This document shows, piece after piece, positions 1 through 8,841 of a stretch of 64,000 bases of DNA (positions are counted from its first letter, which is position 1; each line of letters begins with the position of its first letter). The position numbers were made by a program, and so were the translations under genes. The notes beneath the pieces were generated by a model that was given only the letters and a program-made list of their open reading frames with translations, had not been told where the DNA came from and did no database searches. The stretch is from Polaromonas sp. SP1 (GTDB lineage Bacteria; Pseudomonadota; Gammaproteobacteria; Burkholderiales; Burkholderiaceae_C): the NCBI RefSeq assembly GCF_003711205.1, contig NZ_CP031013.1, positions 1,736,001 through 1,800,000 on the forward strand, written 5' to 3'.

Positions 1-162
1 TCCATAAGCCTCTACTGTATTTGATACATGGCGCGCGATTAATCACCATGAAATCGCTTTATCCATGACTTTCACAAACCTAATTAACGGGTGCCGAGGG
101 ATTTTGGAAGTTTTCGACACTTTTTAGGCATTGGCCGCCAGGCGCCGAAGCGGGCGGAGAGA

Positions 163-179
163 TTGGCATAGCTCTTGCA
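163..179 (+). promoter_or_regulatory. Predicted sigma-54 (RpoN) promoter of the atzF operon
   Basis: The stretch reads TTGGCA, then TAGCTC, then TTGCA. The invariant GG (165-166) and GC (177-178) doublets are exactly 10 nt apart, as the -24/-12 sigma-54 consensus requires. Transcription would start near 190, about 23 nt before the atzF start. Sigma-54 control fits a nitrogen-acquisition operon. No convincing NtrC-type enhancer palindrome was found in bases 1-160, so the activator is unknown. Confidence 0.68.
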
Positions 180-185
180 TCTCGT

Positions 186-197
186 CTTGTACACAAG
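186..197. promoter_or_regulatory. Candidate GntR-family operator at the atzF start point
   Basis: CTTGT and ACAAG form an inverted repeat around an AC spacer, resembling the TNGT-N-ACNA-like half-sites known for FCD-type GntR repressors. It covers the transcription start predicted from the sigma-54 promoter, so a bound repressor would block initiation. The obvious candidate regulator is the GntR protein encoded as the last gene of this operon (6980-7714). Binding is inferred. Confidence 0.5.
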
Positions 198-212
198 TAT
201 GGATGCTTTCAA

Positions 213-1967
213 TTGGTGCACATCTCTTCACTGCTGAATTCTCCCGAACCGCCCGCTGCGCCTGAAGGGGCGGCGGCCCCCGCCGGCACGGATTCCGGCT
301 GGGCGCCCGAGGCCTGGATCACGAAGACGCCGTCTTTCCCGCCCGGCCAGGGCGGCGCACTGGCCGGGCTCTCGTTCGCGGCCAAAGACAATATTGATGT
401 GGCCGGCGTGCCGACCACCGCCGCCTGCCCGGCGTTTGCCTACACACCGATGGCGCACGCCGCCGTGGTGCAAAAGCTGCTCGATGCGGGTGCGCAGCTG
501 CTGGGCAAGACCAACCTGGACCAGTTCGCCTGCGGCCTGAACGGCACACGTTCGCCTTACGGCGCTGTGCCCAATGCGATCAACCCTGCCTATATATCAG
601 GCGGATCGAGTTCCGGCTCGGCCTATGTGGTGGCGACAGGCCAGGCCGACTTTGCGCTGGGCACCGACACTGCGGGCTCGGGGCGGGTGCCGGCGGGCCT
701 GAACAACATCGTGGGCTTGAAACCGTCCAAAGGACTGATCAGCGCACGCGGCGTGGTGCCGGCCGCGCAGAGCGTGGACTGCGTCTCCATCTTCGCGCGC
801 ACCGTGGCTACCGCTGCGCGGGTGCTTGAAGCGGCGATGGGCTACGACCCGCTGGACCCGTATTCGCGGGTGTTGGCGATGGCCGGCTCCGCATTGCCGA
901 AGGGCTTTCGTTTCGGCGTTCCGGCGTCGCTGGTGTTTTACGGCGATGCCCAGGCGCAAGACGCTTTCGATGCGGCCGTCGAGCGCATGAAAGCCTTGGG
1001 GGGCACACCGGTCGCCATCGACTACGCGCCGCTGGCAGAAGCCGCCAGCCTGCTGTATGAAAGCGCACTGGTGGCCGAACGCTACACCGCCGTGCGCGAT
1101 TTTTTCGACGCGCATGAGGGCGAGGTGATCGAGCCGGTGCGCAGCATCATCGGCGCCGGCCGCCGATACAGCGCCGCCGACCTGTACGCGGCCCAGACGA
1201 AACTGCGCGCACTCGGCCAGCAGGCCGCCGCGATGTGGCAGGACATCGATGTGCTGCTGCTGCCGACCGCGCCCACGCACTACACCTTGCAGGCCATGCA
1301 GCGCGACCCGGTCACGCTGAACCGCCATCTGGGCGCGTACACCAACTTCGTCAACCTGCTGGACTATGCGGCCCTCTCGGTGCCCAGCAGCATCCGCCCC
1401 GACGGCCTGCCTTTCGGCATCACGCTGGTCGGGCTGGCCGGCAGCGACTGGCAACTGGCCGAGCTGGGGCAGCGCTATCACCACGCCACCGGCCTGCTGC
1501 AAGGCGCGCTGAACGAAGTGCTGCCCGCGCCACAGGCCTTGCCCGGCATCGTGCCCCCGGCCACGGTCAAAGTGGCGGTGGTGGGCGCCCACCTTTCAGG
1601 CATGCCGCTGAACAGCCAGCTGACGTCGCGCGGTGCGACCCTGCTTGCCACCACCTGCACGGCGCCGGACTACCGCTTCTATGCCTTGCCGGGCACGGTG
1701 CCGCCCAAGCCCGGGCTGCTGCGTGTGGCCGCCAATGAAGGCGCGCGCATCGCACTCGAAATCTGGGAGATGCCGGTGCAGCACTACGGCTCCTTCGTGG
1801 CGCTGATTCCCTCGCCGCTGGGCATCGGCACGCTGGCGCTCGAAGACGGCAGCAGCGTGCAGGGCTTTGTGTGCGAGGCCCAGGCCGTGCAGGGCGCGCA
1901 GGACATCACGCACCTGGGCGGCTGGCGCGCGTATGTCGAATCCCTCAAGTCCGTCGCACAACCCTGA
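213..1967 (+). CDS. atzF: Allophanate hydrolase (AtzF-like)
   Basis: Amidase-signature enzyme expected to hydrolyse allophanate to ammonia and CO2, the last step of cyanuric acid/biuret or urea-carboxylase pathways. The 584-residue protein carries the glycine/serine-rich core GGSSSGSAYVV (about residue 130), a DTAGSGRVPAG stretch holding the catalytic serine, and an upstream AAKDNIDV segment with the catalytic lysine. Residues from about 450 form the extra C-terminal domain typical of allophanate hydrolases. The start is TTG (213) or GTG (216) with only a weak GGA upstream; the N-terminus is shorter than in AtzF of Pseudomonas. It heads the operon and lies just behind a sigma-54 promoter. Confidence 0.88.
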   Translation: MVHISSLLNSPEPPAAPEGAAAPAGTDSGWAPEAWITKTPSFPPGQGGALAGLSFAAKDNIDVAGVPTTAACPAFAYTPMAHAAVVQKLLDAGAQLLGKTNLDQFACGLNGTRSPYGAVPNAINPAYISGGSSSGSAYVVATGQADFALGTDTAGSGRVPAGLNNIVGLKPSKGLISARGVVPAAQSVDCVSIFARTVATAARVLEAAMGYDPLDPYSRVLAMAGSALPKGFRFGVPASLVFYGDAQAQDAFDAAVERMKALGGTPVAIDYAPLAEAASLLYESALVAERYTAVRDFFDAHEGEVIEPVRSIIGAGRRYSAADLYAAQTKLRALGQQAAAMWQDIDVLLLPTAPTHYTLQAMQRDPVTLNRHLGAYTNFVNLLDYAALSVPSSIRPDGLPFGITLVGLAGSDWQLAELGQRYHHATGLLQGALNEVLPAPQALPGIVPPATVKVAVVGAHLSGMPLNSQLTSRGATLLATTCTAPDYRFYALPGTVPPKPGLLRVAANEGARIALEIWEMPVQHYGSFVALIPSPLGIGTLALEDGSSVQGFVCEAQAVQGAQDITHLGGWRAYVESLKSVAQP

Positions 1968-2012
1968 ACTTCCATTCACCAACCTTTCATTCATCACCTG
2001 CAGGAGCACTCC

Positions 2013-3041
2013 ATGAAGCACGTCCCCACACCGACATCCGCCCCTTCCGGTTCATCCGGCCCGGCACGCCGCACGCTGCTCAAGGCCACGGCCGCCGGCA
2101 CCGCGCTGGGCTTGCTCGGAATGCCTGCCATCCTGCGCGCGCAGGGCGGGCCCAGGATCCGCATCGGCTACTGGCCCATTGCCGCAGGCCTGCCCTTTTA
2201 CTCGGCCATTGAGCTCGGCTATTTCAAGGAAGCCGGCCTGGACGTGGAGCCGCTCAAGTTCGCCGGCGCGCAGCAAGTGATGGAGGCGGTGCTGTCCGGC
2301 CGCGCCGACGGCACCGCCAACGGCACCGGCTCGGCCAACATCGCCATCGGCGAGATCGCGCAGCCCGGTACGTTCAAGATCTTCTGCTCCAACCCGAGCA
2401 ACGTGAAGAACGTGCTCGACGAAGTGATCGTGCCCGCGGCCAGCCCGGCCAAGGTGATGGCCGACCTCAAGGGCAAACGCGTCGGCTCCGGTCCCGGCAT
2501 CCAGAACGTGACGCTGGCCAAGACGGTGCTCGAGCGCGGCGGCGCCACCGGCGCCACCGTGGTCGAGTTGCCCATCGGCCAGCATGTGGCCGCGCTCGCC
2601 GCCGGCCAGATCGACGGCGCCTACACGCTGGAGCCCACCGGCACCATAGGCCGCATGAACGGCACCACCCGTGTGCTCGAAGCCGGCGTGATTGCGCGCT
2701 ATGTGCTGGGCGACCCGATGGCGCCGTGGTTCGGTGGCTCGGCTTCGCTCTCGTCTGACTTCATCAAGAAGAACCCGGATGCCGCGAAGAAGTTCGTCGC
2801 CGCCTACGGCAAGGGCGTGGCCTATGTGCGCAGCAAGTCCGTCGAAGCGCGCCAGTACCTCAAGGGCTATACCGCCATCGAAGGCCCGCTGACCGGCGAG
2901 GTGCCGCTGGCCGCCTACACCATGTACAACGAGTTCACGCCTGCTGATGTCGCGCATTTCCAGAAGTTCTTTGACCTGTTCTCCGAAAAAGGCATCTTCA
3001 GCTCGCGCCTCATCGTGGACTCGATGCTCTACAAGGGCTGA
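2013..3041 (+). CDS. ABC transporter substrate-binding protein, NMT1/SsuA type
   Basis: Periplasmic binding protein of 342 residues with a twin-arginine-like leader (ARRTLLKA near residue 22, then a hydrophobic stretch and cleavage near LRAQG). The mature part starts IRIGYWPIAAGLPFY and contains GYFKEAGLDVE, typical of the SsuA/TauA/NMT1 fold that binds small nitrogen or sulfur compounds. A good ribosome site (CAGGAG) precedes the ATG. It lies 45 nt after atzF and 5 nt before the permease, so it probably supplies the substrate for the hydrolases encoded here, perhaps biuret, urea or a triazine product. The ligand is inferred from context only. Confidence 0.85.
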   Translation: MKHVPTPTSAPSGSSGPARRTLLKATAAGTALGLLGMPAILRAQGGPRIRIGYWPIAAGLPFYSAIELGYFKEAGLDVEPLKFAGAQQVMEAVLSGRADGTANGTGSANIAIGEIAQPGTFKIFCSNPSNVKNVLDEVIVPAASPAKVMADLKGKRVGSGPGIQNVTLAKTVLERGGATGATVVELPIGQHVAALAAGQIDGAYTLEPTGTIGRMNGTTRVLEAGVIARYVLGDPMAPWFGGSASLSSDFIKKNPDAAKKFVAAYGKGVAYVRSKSVEARQYLKGYTAIEGPLTGEVPLAAYTMYNEFTPADVAHFQKFFDLFSEKGIFSSRLIVDSMLYKG

Positions 3042-3046
3042 ACACG

Positions 3047-3889
3047 ATGGACACCGCCACCCCTGCAACAGCGGCGCCTGCCGCCAAACCCTGGGCGCCG
3101 CCGGCCTCGGCGCCCGCCGCTGCCCTGCAACGCAAGCCCACGCTGGACAAAGCCCTGCCCTTTATCGGCCCGGTGGTGCTCTTCATCATCTGGGACCTGG
3201 TGGTGCGCCTGGGCTTCATCAAGGCCATCCTGCTTCCGCCGCCGATTGATGCGATCGGCGCGCTGCTCAGCGGCCTGGCCGGCGGGCCGCTGCTCAAGGA
3301 CTTCGCCGTCACGGTGTGGCGCACGGTGCAGGCTTTCATGATCGCGGCCGCAGTCGGCATGCCGCTGGGCGTGCTGCTGGGCAGCAACGAGAAGGCCTAC
3401 CGCAGCGTCGAGTTTCTGATTGATTTTTTCCGCTCCACGCCGTCCTCGGCATTGATCCCGCTGTTCCTGATGATCTTCGGCGTGTCGGACATCAACAAGG
3501 TGGCGATTGCGGCCTTCGGTGCGCTGCTGATCGTGGTGTTCAACAGTGCCTACGGCGTGATCAACGCGCGCAAGCAGCGCGTGATGGCGGCCAAGGTCAT
3601 GGGCGCCTCGCGCTGGCAGGTGTTCAAGGACGTGCTGATCTGGGAAAGCCTGCAGCCGAGTTTTGTCGGCCTGCGTTCGGCGGTGTCGATGGCGCTGGTC
3701 ATCGTGATCGTTGCCGAGATGTTCATCGGCGCCGACACCGGCCTGGGCAACCGCATCATCAACTCGCAGCAGGTCATGAACGTGAAGGACATGTATGCGT
3801 CCATCCTGGCCGCCGGCGCTCTCGGTTATGCCCTAAACATTCTGTTTTTGATTCTCGAACGCCGCATCGTGCATTGGAGTGGAAGATAG
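3047..3889 (+). CDS. ABC transporter permease, SsuC/TauC type
   Basis: Inner-membrane permease of 280 residues. A proline/alanine-rich N-terminal tail (about 35 residues) is followed by about six hydrophobic segments. The cytoplasmic EAA loop is visible near residue 185 as the stretch around MGASRWQVFKDV, which contacts the ATPase. It belongs with the binding protein (5 nt upstream) and the ATPase gene (4125-4946). Unusually, a 0.2-kb repeat-rich spacer separates it from the ATPase gene inside what should be one operon. Confidence 0.87.
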   Translation: MDTATPATAAPAAKPWAPPASAPAAALQRKPTLDKALPFIGPVVLFIIWDLVVRLGFIKAILLPPPIDAIGALLSGLAGGPLLKDFAVTVWRTVQAFMIAAAVGMPLGVLLGSNEKAYRSVEFLIDFFRSTPSSALIPLFLMIFGVSDINKVAIAAFGALLIVVFNSAYGVINARKQRVMAAKVMGASRWQVFKDVLIWESLQPSFVGLRSAVSMALVIVIVAEMFIGADTGLGNRIINSQQVMNVKDMYASILAAGALGYALNILFLILERRIVHWSGR

Positions 3890-3896
3890 ATATGGC

Positions 3897-4080
3897 CCCC
3901 ACGCTTGTCGCTTCGCGTACTGCGCGAGGCCTTGCAGGCCGCGGCTTGCGAGACGCTTCGCCTCTGTCGCCCGTCCAAGCCTGCGCAGGCAGGCTTGGAG
4001 CCGCGGCCTCCAGCCCCTCGGGGGCCGCCCCGCCTGCGGCCCGGCAAAGCCGGTTCCGCGGCTCCTGCTTGAAGGGAGCG
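3897..4080. repeat. GC-rich composite intergenic repeat, copy 1
   Basis: This fills the permease-ATPase gap. Outer parts (CCCCCACGCTTG, CCCCTCGGGGG, CGGCAAAGCCGGTTCCGCGG) are the GC-rich hairpin repeats seen again at 14928-15206, 16745-16850 and 36709-36800. An internal 77-bp module at 3924-4000 recurs at 9319-9395 with the same length and few changes. No credible coding sequence is present. It interrupts an operon, so it must either be read through or act as a processing or attenuation site. Confidence 0.8.
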
Positions 4081-4124
4081 CCTGCCTGGAGCTCTATCAA
4101 CACTGAATTCAATTGGAGTTGGAC

Positions 4125-4946
4125 ATGTCCGCTGTAATCAACGCCCCCGTTTTCGCCGATGTCCCGGTGCGCGAGTTCCAGCCCGGCCCGGCCGGCACGC
4201 ACATCACGATTCGCGGCCTGACCAAGTACTTCGCCGGCTGGCCGCTGTATGAGGACTTCAACCTCGACATCCCCAAGCACAAGATCGTCTCGGTGTTCGG
4301 CCCCAACGGCTGCGGCAAGTCCACGCTGATCAACATGATCGCCGGGCTGGTGCCTATCGACAGCGGCGAAATTCTGTTCGACGGCAAGTCGCTCAAAGAC
4401 ACCAAGATCGGCTACGTGTTCCAGAACTACCGCGAGGCCATGTTCCCGTGGATGCGCACCATCGACAACATCGCCTACCCGCTCAAGCTCGAAGGCCGAT
4501 CCAAAGCCGAGGTCGACAGGCGCATGGCCGAGCTGGTCGCGTCGTTCGACGTGAAGTTCGACCTCAACCGCTATCCGTATGAGCTGTCGGGCGGCCAGCA
4601 GCAGACCGCCTCCATCATGCGGGCGCTGGCGAACAACCCCGAGGTGCTGTTTTTGGACGAGCCCTTTTCTGCGCTGGACTTCGAGATGACGCTGTTCATC
4701 CGCGAAAAGCTGCAGGAGGTGTTCATGCAGACCGGCACCACCATGCTGCTGGTCTCGCACGACCTGGAAGAGGCCGTGTACCTGGCCGACCAGGTGCTGC
4801 TGCTGACCAAGCGCCCGACGCGCGTGGCCGAAATCCTGCCTTATGGCGATGCGCGCCCGCGCACGGTCGAGACGCTGTCGGACGCGAGCTTCATCAGCAC
4901 GAAAAAGCTCAGCCTGGAAATTTTCCAGCGTGAAGTCAGGCGCTGA
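4125..4946 (+). CDS. ABC transporter ATP-binding protein, SsuB/TauB type
   Basis: ATPase subunit of the importer, 273 residues. The Walker A motif GPNGCGKST lies near residue 63, the signature LSGGQQQ near 150, Walker B VLFLDEP near 172 and the H-loop SHD near 205. The signature reads LSGGQQQTASIMRAL, with glutamine in place of the more usual arginine. The ATG at 4125 is preferred over the upstream TTG at 4113 because GGAG lies seven bases before it. AtzG follows 5 nt downstream. Confidence 0.9.
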   Translation: MSAVINAPVFADVPVREFQPGPAGTHITIRGLTKYFAGWPLYEDFNLDIPKHKIVSVFGPNGCGKSTLINMIAGLVPIDSGEILFDGKSLKDTKIGYVFQNYREAMFPWMRTIDNIAYPLKLEGRSKAEVDRRMAELVASFDVKFDLNRYPYELSGGQQQTASIMRALANNPEVLFLDEPFSALDFEMTLFIREKLQEVFMQTGTTMLLVSHDLEEAVYLADQVLLLTKRPTRVAEILPYGDARPRTVETLSDASFISTKKLSLEIFQREVRR

Positions 4947-4951
4947 ACGGC

Positions 4952-5173
4952 ATGGCACCTGAACAGATAGAGCGCTATGTCGATGCCGCGGCGGCGGCGC
5001 TGGATTTGCCGCTCCCCCCGGAGCACCGGCCCGGCGTGCTGCAGTACTTTGCGCTGGCCGCGGGTTTTGCCGCGCAACTGCAGGCCGTCGCCCTGAGTGC
5101 GCATGACGACCCGGCGCCGGTGTTCGTGCCGATTGAGCCTGCCTCACCGCCTGCCGCCGGGGCCGCCGAATGA
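4952..5173 (+). CDS. atzG: AtzG-like small subunit (DUF4089)
   Basis: A 73-residue acidic, alanine-rich protein beginning MAPEQIERYVDAAAAAL with LPPEHRPGVLQYF in the middle, the pattern of DUF4089. In Pseudomonas ADP the AtzG protein of this family is a GatC-like partner that stabilises the amidase AtzE. Its position immediately before an AtzE homologue, with an ATGA stop-start overlap (5170-5173), supports the same job and suggests translational coupling and equal stoichiometry. Confidence 0.8.
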   Translation: MAPEQIERYVDAAAAALDLPLPPEHRPGVLQYFALAAGFAAQLQAVALSAHDDPAPVFVPIEPASPPAAGAAE

Positions 5174-6606
5174 GCCGCGCCGCCCAGTGCCTGCGCGAAG
5201 ACGCTACGGCCATGGCCCAGGCGGTGCGCTCGCGCGAGATCAGTGCCGGCGCACTGGTGGAAGCCAGCCTCGCGCGCATTGCCGCGACCAACCCCAGCGT
5301 CAACGCGTTTACCGAAGTGACCGCGGCAAGGGCACGCCAACGCGCCGCCCTGCTGGACCAGCAGCTGGAGAGCGGCCTGCCCGGCCTTGCCGCGCAGCCC
5401 CTGCTGGGCGTGCCCTTTGCCGTGAAGAACCTGTTCGACATTGAAGGCCTGACCACCCTGGCGGGCTCGGCCATCGAACGCGAGCGGGCGCCGGCCACCG
5501 CCGATGCGCTGCTGGTGCAGCGGCTCGAAGCCGCCGGCGCCGTGCTGGTGGGTGCGCTCAACATGGACGAGTACGCCTACGGCTTCACCACCGAGAACAG
5601 CCATGTGGGCCCGGCCCGCAATCCGCATGACCTCACGCGCATTGCGGGCGGTTCTTCGGGCGGCTCAGGCGCCGCGGTGGCCGCAGGCCAGGTGCCGCTG
5701 ACCTTGGGCTCGGACACCAACGGCTCCATCCGCGTGCCGGCCTCGCTGTGCGGGGTCTTCGGGCTCAAGCCCACCTTCGGCCGCTTGCCGCGCACCGGCA
5801 GCTACCCGTTTATCTCCGGCCTGGACCACCTGGGCCCGTTTGCGCGTTCTGTGCGCGACATGGCCCTGGCGTATGACCTCATGCAGGGCCCCGAGGCCGC
5901 GAAGCACCGCGACCCGGGCTGCGCGCAGCGCGCTGCCGAGCCGGTGTTGCCGCTGCTGGCAGAAGGCCTGTCGGGTTTGCGTGTGGGCGTGCTGGGCGGT
6001 TACTTCGAGGACCATGCGCAGCCCGAGGCCTGGGCGGCCGTGCAGCGCGTGGCACAGGCGCTCAATGCGCGCGAAAAAGTTGAGTTGCCGATGGTCGAAG
6101 CCGGTCGCGCCGCGGCTTTCCTGATCACCAACGCCGAGGGCGGTGCGCTGCACCTGGACGACCTGCGCCGCCGTGCCGGCGATTTCGAGCCGCTGTCGCG
6201 CGACCGCTTCCTGGCCGGCGCCTTGCTGCCCGCCGCGTGGATTGACCGCGCCCAGCGCGTGCGCCGCCTGTATGCCCAGGCTGTCGCCCGCCTGTTCGAA
6301 CATTTCGATGTGCTGCTGGCCGCCGCCACACCCTGCGCCGCCACGCCGATTGGCGCCGAGTGGTTTGAGCTGAACGGCAAGCGCCTGCCGGTGCGGCCCA
6401 GCATGGGTTTGCTGACCCAGCCTTTTTCCTGCATAGGCCTGCCGGTCTGCGCGGTGCCGGTGTGGCCGGAGCACGGCCTGCCCGTCGGCGTGCAGGTGGT
6501 CACGGCGCCCTGGCGCGAAGACCGCGCGCTGCGCGTGGCGGCGGTGCTGGAAGCAGCCGGCATCGCCCGCGCGCCGCTGGCTTCGCTGACAATCGGGGGA
6601 TCATGA
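5170..6606 (+). CDS. atzE: AtzE-family amidohydrolase (1-carboxybiuret hydrolase-like)
   Basis: Amidase-signature protein of 478 residues. The catalytic lysine is in PFAVKNLFD (about residue 85), and the Ser-cisSer part is in the [14 protein letters not shown] and [13 protein letters not shown] segments (about residues 160-190). AtzE removes an amide from 1-carboxybiuret in cyanuric acid breakdown, giving 1,3-dicarboxyurea, the substrate of AtzH. Coupled ATGA overlaps link it to the small subunit before it and to AtzH after it. Related AtzE-like genes occur in loci without cyanuric acid hydrolase, so the natural substrate here is not certain. Confidence 0.82.
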   Translation: MSRAAQCLREDATAMAQAVRSREISAGALVEASLARIAATNPSVNAFTEVTAARARQRAALLDQQLESGLPGLAAQPLLGVPFAVKNLFDIEGLTTLAGSAIERERAPATADALLVQRLEAAGAVLVGALNMDEYAYGFTTENSHVGPARNPHDLTRIAGGSSGGSGAAVAAGQVPLTLGSDTNGSIRVPASLCGVFGLKPTFGRLPRTGSYPFISGLDHLGPFARSVRDMALAYDLMQGPEAAKHRDPGCAQRAAEPVLPLLAEGLSGLRVGVLGGYFEDHAQPEAWAAVQRVAQALNAREKVELPMVEAGRAAAFLITNAEGGALHLDDLRRRAGDFEPLSRDRFLAGALLPAAWIDRAQRVRRLYAQAVARLFEHFDVLLAAATPCAATPIGAEWFELNGKRLPVRPSMGLLTQPFSCIGLPVCAVPVWPEHGLPVGVQVVTAPWREDRALRVAAVLEAAGIARAPLASLTIGGS

Positions 6607-6983
6607 TCCACGCCATCAACCTGCCCGACGTGCACGCCGAAGTGACTGCGGCGTTTGCCCGGTACGAAGACGCGCTGGTGAACAACAAGGTGGCGGTGCT
6701 CGATGAGCTGTTCTGGAACAGCCAGCACACGCTGCGCTACGGCGCCACCGAGAACCTCTACGGGTACGACGCGATTCGTGCATTTCGCGCGGCCCGGCCT
6801 TCCCAAGGGCTGGCGCGCGCCTTGTCGAACACCGTGATCACCACCTATGGCCGCGACTTCGCCACGGCCAACACCGAGTTCGTGCGCACCGGCAGCGACA
6901 AGACCGGCCGCCAGAGCCAGACCTGGCTGCGCACCGACAGCGGCTGGCGCGTGGTGGCCGCCCACGTGAGCCTGCTGGCATGA
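6603..6983 (+). CDS. atzH: AtzH-like protein (DUF3225, NTF2-like fold)
   Basis: A 126-residue protein ([14 protein letters not shown]... [19 protein letters not shown]) of the DUF3225/AtzH family with a SnoaL/NTF2-like fold. AtzH was described as a 1,3-dicarboxyurea deamidase that returns the AtzE product to allophanate, which AtzF then destroys. The start is the ATG at 6603, overlapping the atzE stop as ATGA; a longer upstream reading frame in the same phase would bury the start inside atzE. The presence of G, E, H and F together argues for a complete lower pathway. Confidence 0.8.
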   Translation: MIHAINLPDVHAEVTAAFARYEDALVNNKVAVLDELFWNSQHTLRYGATENLYGYDAIRAFRAARPSQGLARALSNTVITTYGRDFATANTEFVRTGSDKTGRQSQTWLRTDSGWRVVAAHVSLLA

Positions 6984-7714
6984 GCCCCACGCCCGCATTG
7001 CCCGCCGTGCCTGCCGCCGCCGGCGCCGCCTTCCATTCACGCGCCGACGAGGCCTATGCCGAACTCAAGCGCGACATTGCCGAGTTCAAGCTGGTACCGG
7101 GCGACCGCTTCACCGAAAGCGAAATCAGCGAGCGCCTGGGTGTGTCGCGCACGCCGGTGCGCCAGGCACTGTTTCGCCTGCAGCAAGAGGGTTTTGTCGA
7201 GGTGCTGTTTCGCAGCGGCTGGCGTGTGCTGCCTTTTGATTTCGACAAGTTCGAGCAGCTCTACGATTTGCGCATGGTGCTGGAGACCACCGCCGTGCAG
7301 CGCCTGTGCGCCGGCGGTGATGCGGTAGACACCGCGTTGCTGGATGAGCTGGCGGCGATCTGGCTGGTGCCGCTTGATCAGCGCAGCACTGACCGCGTTC
7401 AGGTGGCGCAATGGGACGAGGCCTTTCACTGCGCGCTGGTGGCCGCCGCCGGCAATGCCGAGATGGCCCGCGTGCACCGCGACGTCACCGACCGCATCCG
7501 CATCATTCGCCGGCTCGACTTCATCAAGCAGCCGCGCATTGACGCCACTTACGAAGAACACGCCAAGATCCTCACGGCCGTTCGCGCCAAGCGCGGCGAC
7601 CAGGCGGCCATGCTGCTGCGCGCCCATATCGAAACCAGCCAGGCCGAGGTGCGCAAGATCACGCTGCACCAGGTGCACCTGGCGCGCCAGGGCGGGTCCG
7701 AGTCGGCTCGTTAA
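6980..7714 (+). CDS. GntR-family regulator with FCD domain
   Basis: A 244-residue regulator: winged helix at about residues 20-90 ([26 protein letters not shown] is the recognition region) followed by an all-helical FCD ligand domain with the metal/ligand residues expected in DLRMVLE and in the C-terminal EEHAKIL and MLLRAHI segments. It is the last gene of the operon and starts within the atzH stop (ATGA). It probably senses a pathway intermediate and binds the palindrome at 186-197. Its co-transcription would make an autoregulatory loop. Confidence 0.85.
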   Translation: MSPTPALPAVPAAAGAAFHSRADEAYAELKRDIAEFKLVPGDRFTESEISERLGVSRTPVRQALFRLQQEGFVEVLFRSGWRVLPFDFDKFEQLYDLRMVLETTAVQRLCAGGDAVDTALLDELAAIWLVPLDQRSTDRVQVAQWDEAFHCALVAAAGNAEMARVHRDVTDRIRIIRRLDFIKQPRIDATYEEHAKILTAVRAKRGDQAAMLLRAHIETSQAEVRKITLHQVHLARQGGSESAR

Positions 7715-7726
7715 GTTTCTTTTTAG

Positions 7727-7774
7727 CCTCCAGCCCATATGGGTCGTGGACTTGTAGCTATCAAATCAGGAGCA
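7727..7774 (+). repeat. 48-bp palindromic element, copy a (intergenic)
   Basis: It starts CCTCCAGCCC, has an 18-nt variable middle holding the small dyad ATATGGGT, and ends with TAGCTATCAAAT...AGCA. It lies between the gntR and lysR genes, 12 nt after the gntR stop. The complementary strand is open in the frame used by the genic copies, ending in a Trp-Ala-Gly-Gly-like peptide. Confidence 0.8.
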
Positions 7775-7873
7775 TTTGAGTGCGCACAGGCGAAGCGGGC
7801 AGGCGAAACCCGACGGCGGAATAAGGGTTGATTGCCTGTTGATTGCTGACATTCATGCGCATAATGCGATGAA

Positions 7874-8797
7874 ATGGACAAACTCAAACAGCTCGAATCT
7901 TTTGTCTCGGTGGTGGCGCGCGGCAGCCTGACGGCGGCGGCCAAATCCGAAGGTGTGGCGCCCGCCATCATGGGCCGGCGGCTGGACGCGCTGGAAGAAC
8001 GGCTGGGCGTGAAGCTGCTGGTGCGCACCACGCGGCGCATTGCGCTCACGCATGAAGGCAGCGCTTTTCTGGAAGATTGCCAGCGCCTGCTGGCCGACCT
8101 GGCCAACGCCGAAGCCAGCGTCTCGGCCGGCGGCGTGAAGGCCAGCGGGCATCTGCGCATCACCGCGCCGGCAGGCTTTGGCCGCCGCCACGTCGCGCCG
8201 CTGGTCACCAAATTCCGCGAGCAACATTCCGACGTGACCATCACGCTGAACCTGAGCGACCGCGTGGTCGACCTGGCGGGCGAGGGTTTTGACTGCGCGG
8301 TGCGTGTGGGCGACATGCCGGATTCGTCGCTCGTCAGCGTGCGCATGGCCGACAACCGGCGCCTGTGCGTGGCCACGCCGCGCTACCTCAAAACCCACGG
8401 CACGCCGCAGCACCCGAGCGAGCTGGCGCGCTTTGACTGCCTCACGCTCTCGAGCGACGCTTCGCAAACACGCGGCTGGGCTTTCCAGGTGGCCGGCGAG
8501 CTGATCCACCTCAAGCCCGGAGGCCCGCTCGATTGCTCGGACGGGCAGGTGTTGCACGACTGGTGCCTGGCCGACTGCGGCATCGCCTGGCGCAGCACCT
8601 GGGAGGTTGAATCCGAAATCGCCGCCGGCCGGCTGGTGGCTTTGCTCGAAGACTTTGCCGCGCCGCCCAACGGCATTTACGCCGTGTTCCCGCAGCGCAA
8701 ACATTTGCCGCTGCGCGTGCGGCTGTGGGTGGACTTTCTCAAGCACCACTACAGCCAGCCGGAGTTCTGGCGCTCGGCGGCGGCCGGCAAGCCCTGA
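7874..8797 (+). CDS. LysR-family transcriptional regulator
   Basis: A 307-residue LysR regulator with its helix-turn-helix at residues 18-38 (SLTAAAKSEGVAPAIMGRRL) and a co-inducer domain from about residue 90. The ANRRLCVATPRYL-like region and the overall pattern place it in the CrgA-like group common in Burkholderiales. A dyad (ATGCGCATAATGCGAT, 7856-7871) lies directly before the ATG and could hold the promoter and an autoregulatory site. No divergent partner is present, so its target is unknown. Confidence 0.85.
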   Translation: MDKLKQLESFVSVVARGSLTAAAKSEGVAPAIMGRRLDALEERLGVKLLVRTTRRIALTHEGSAFLEDCQRLLADLANAEASVSAGGVKASGHLRITAPAGFGRRHVAPLVTKFREQHSDVTITLNLSDRVVDLAGEGFDCAVRVGDMPDSSLVSVRMADNRRLCVATPRYLKTHGTPQHPSELARFDCLTLSSDASQTRGWAFQVAGELIHLKPGGPLDCSDGQVLHDWCLADCGIAWRSTWEVESEIAAGRLVALLEDFAAPPNGIYAVFPQRKHLPLRVRLWVDFLKHHYSQPEFWRSAAAGKP

Positions 8798-8841
8798 GTC
8801 TGCTCGACCTCTAGATACACAGACTGAAAAAGGATCTCGCG

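Noticed and set aside
199..262. Short upstream frames starting at ATG 199 and ATG 203 before atzF
   Set aside because: They give 12- and 20-codon peptides with no special residues; no sign of a leader peptide mechanism.
3774..5564. 596-codon minus-strand frame opposite the ABC transporter and atz genes
   Set aside because: The opposite strand carries clear ABC and amidase motifs; the long antisense frame arises from GC-rich codon use and has no recognisable domain.
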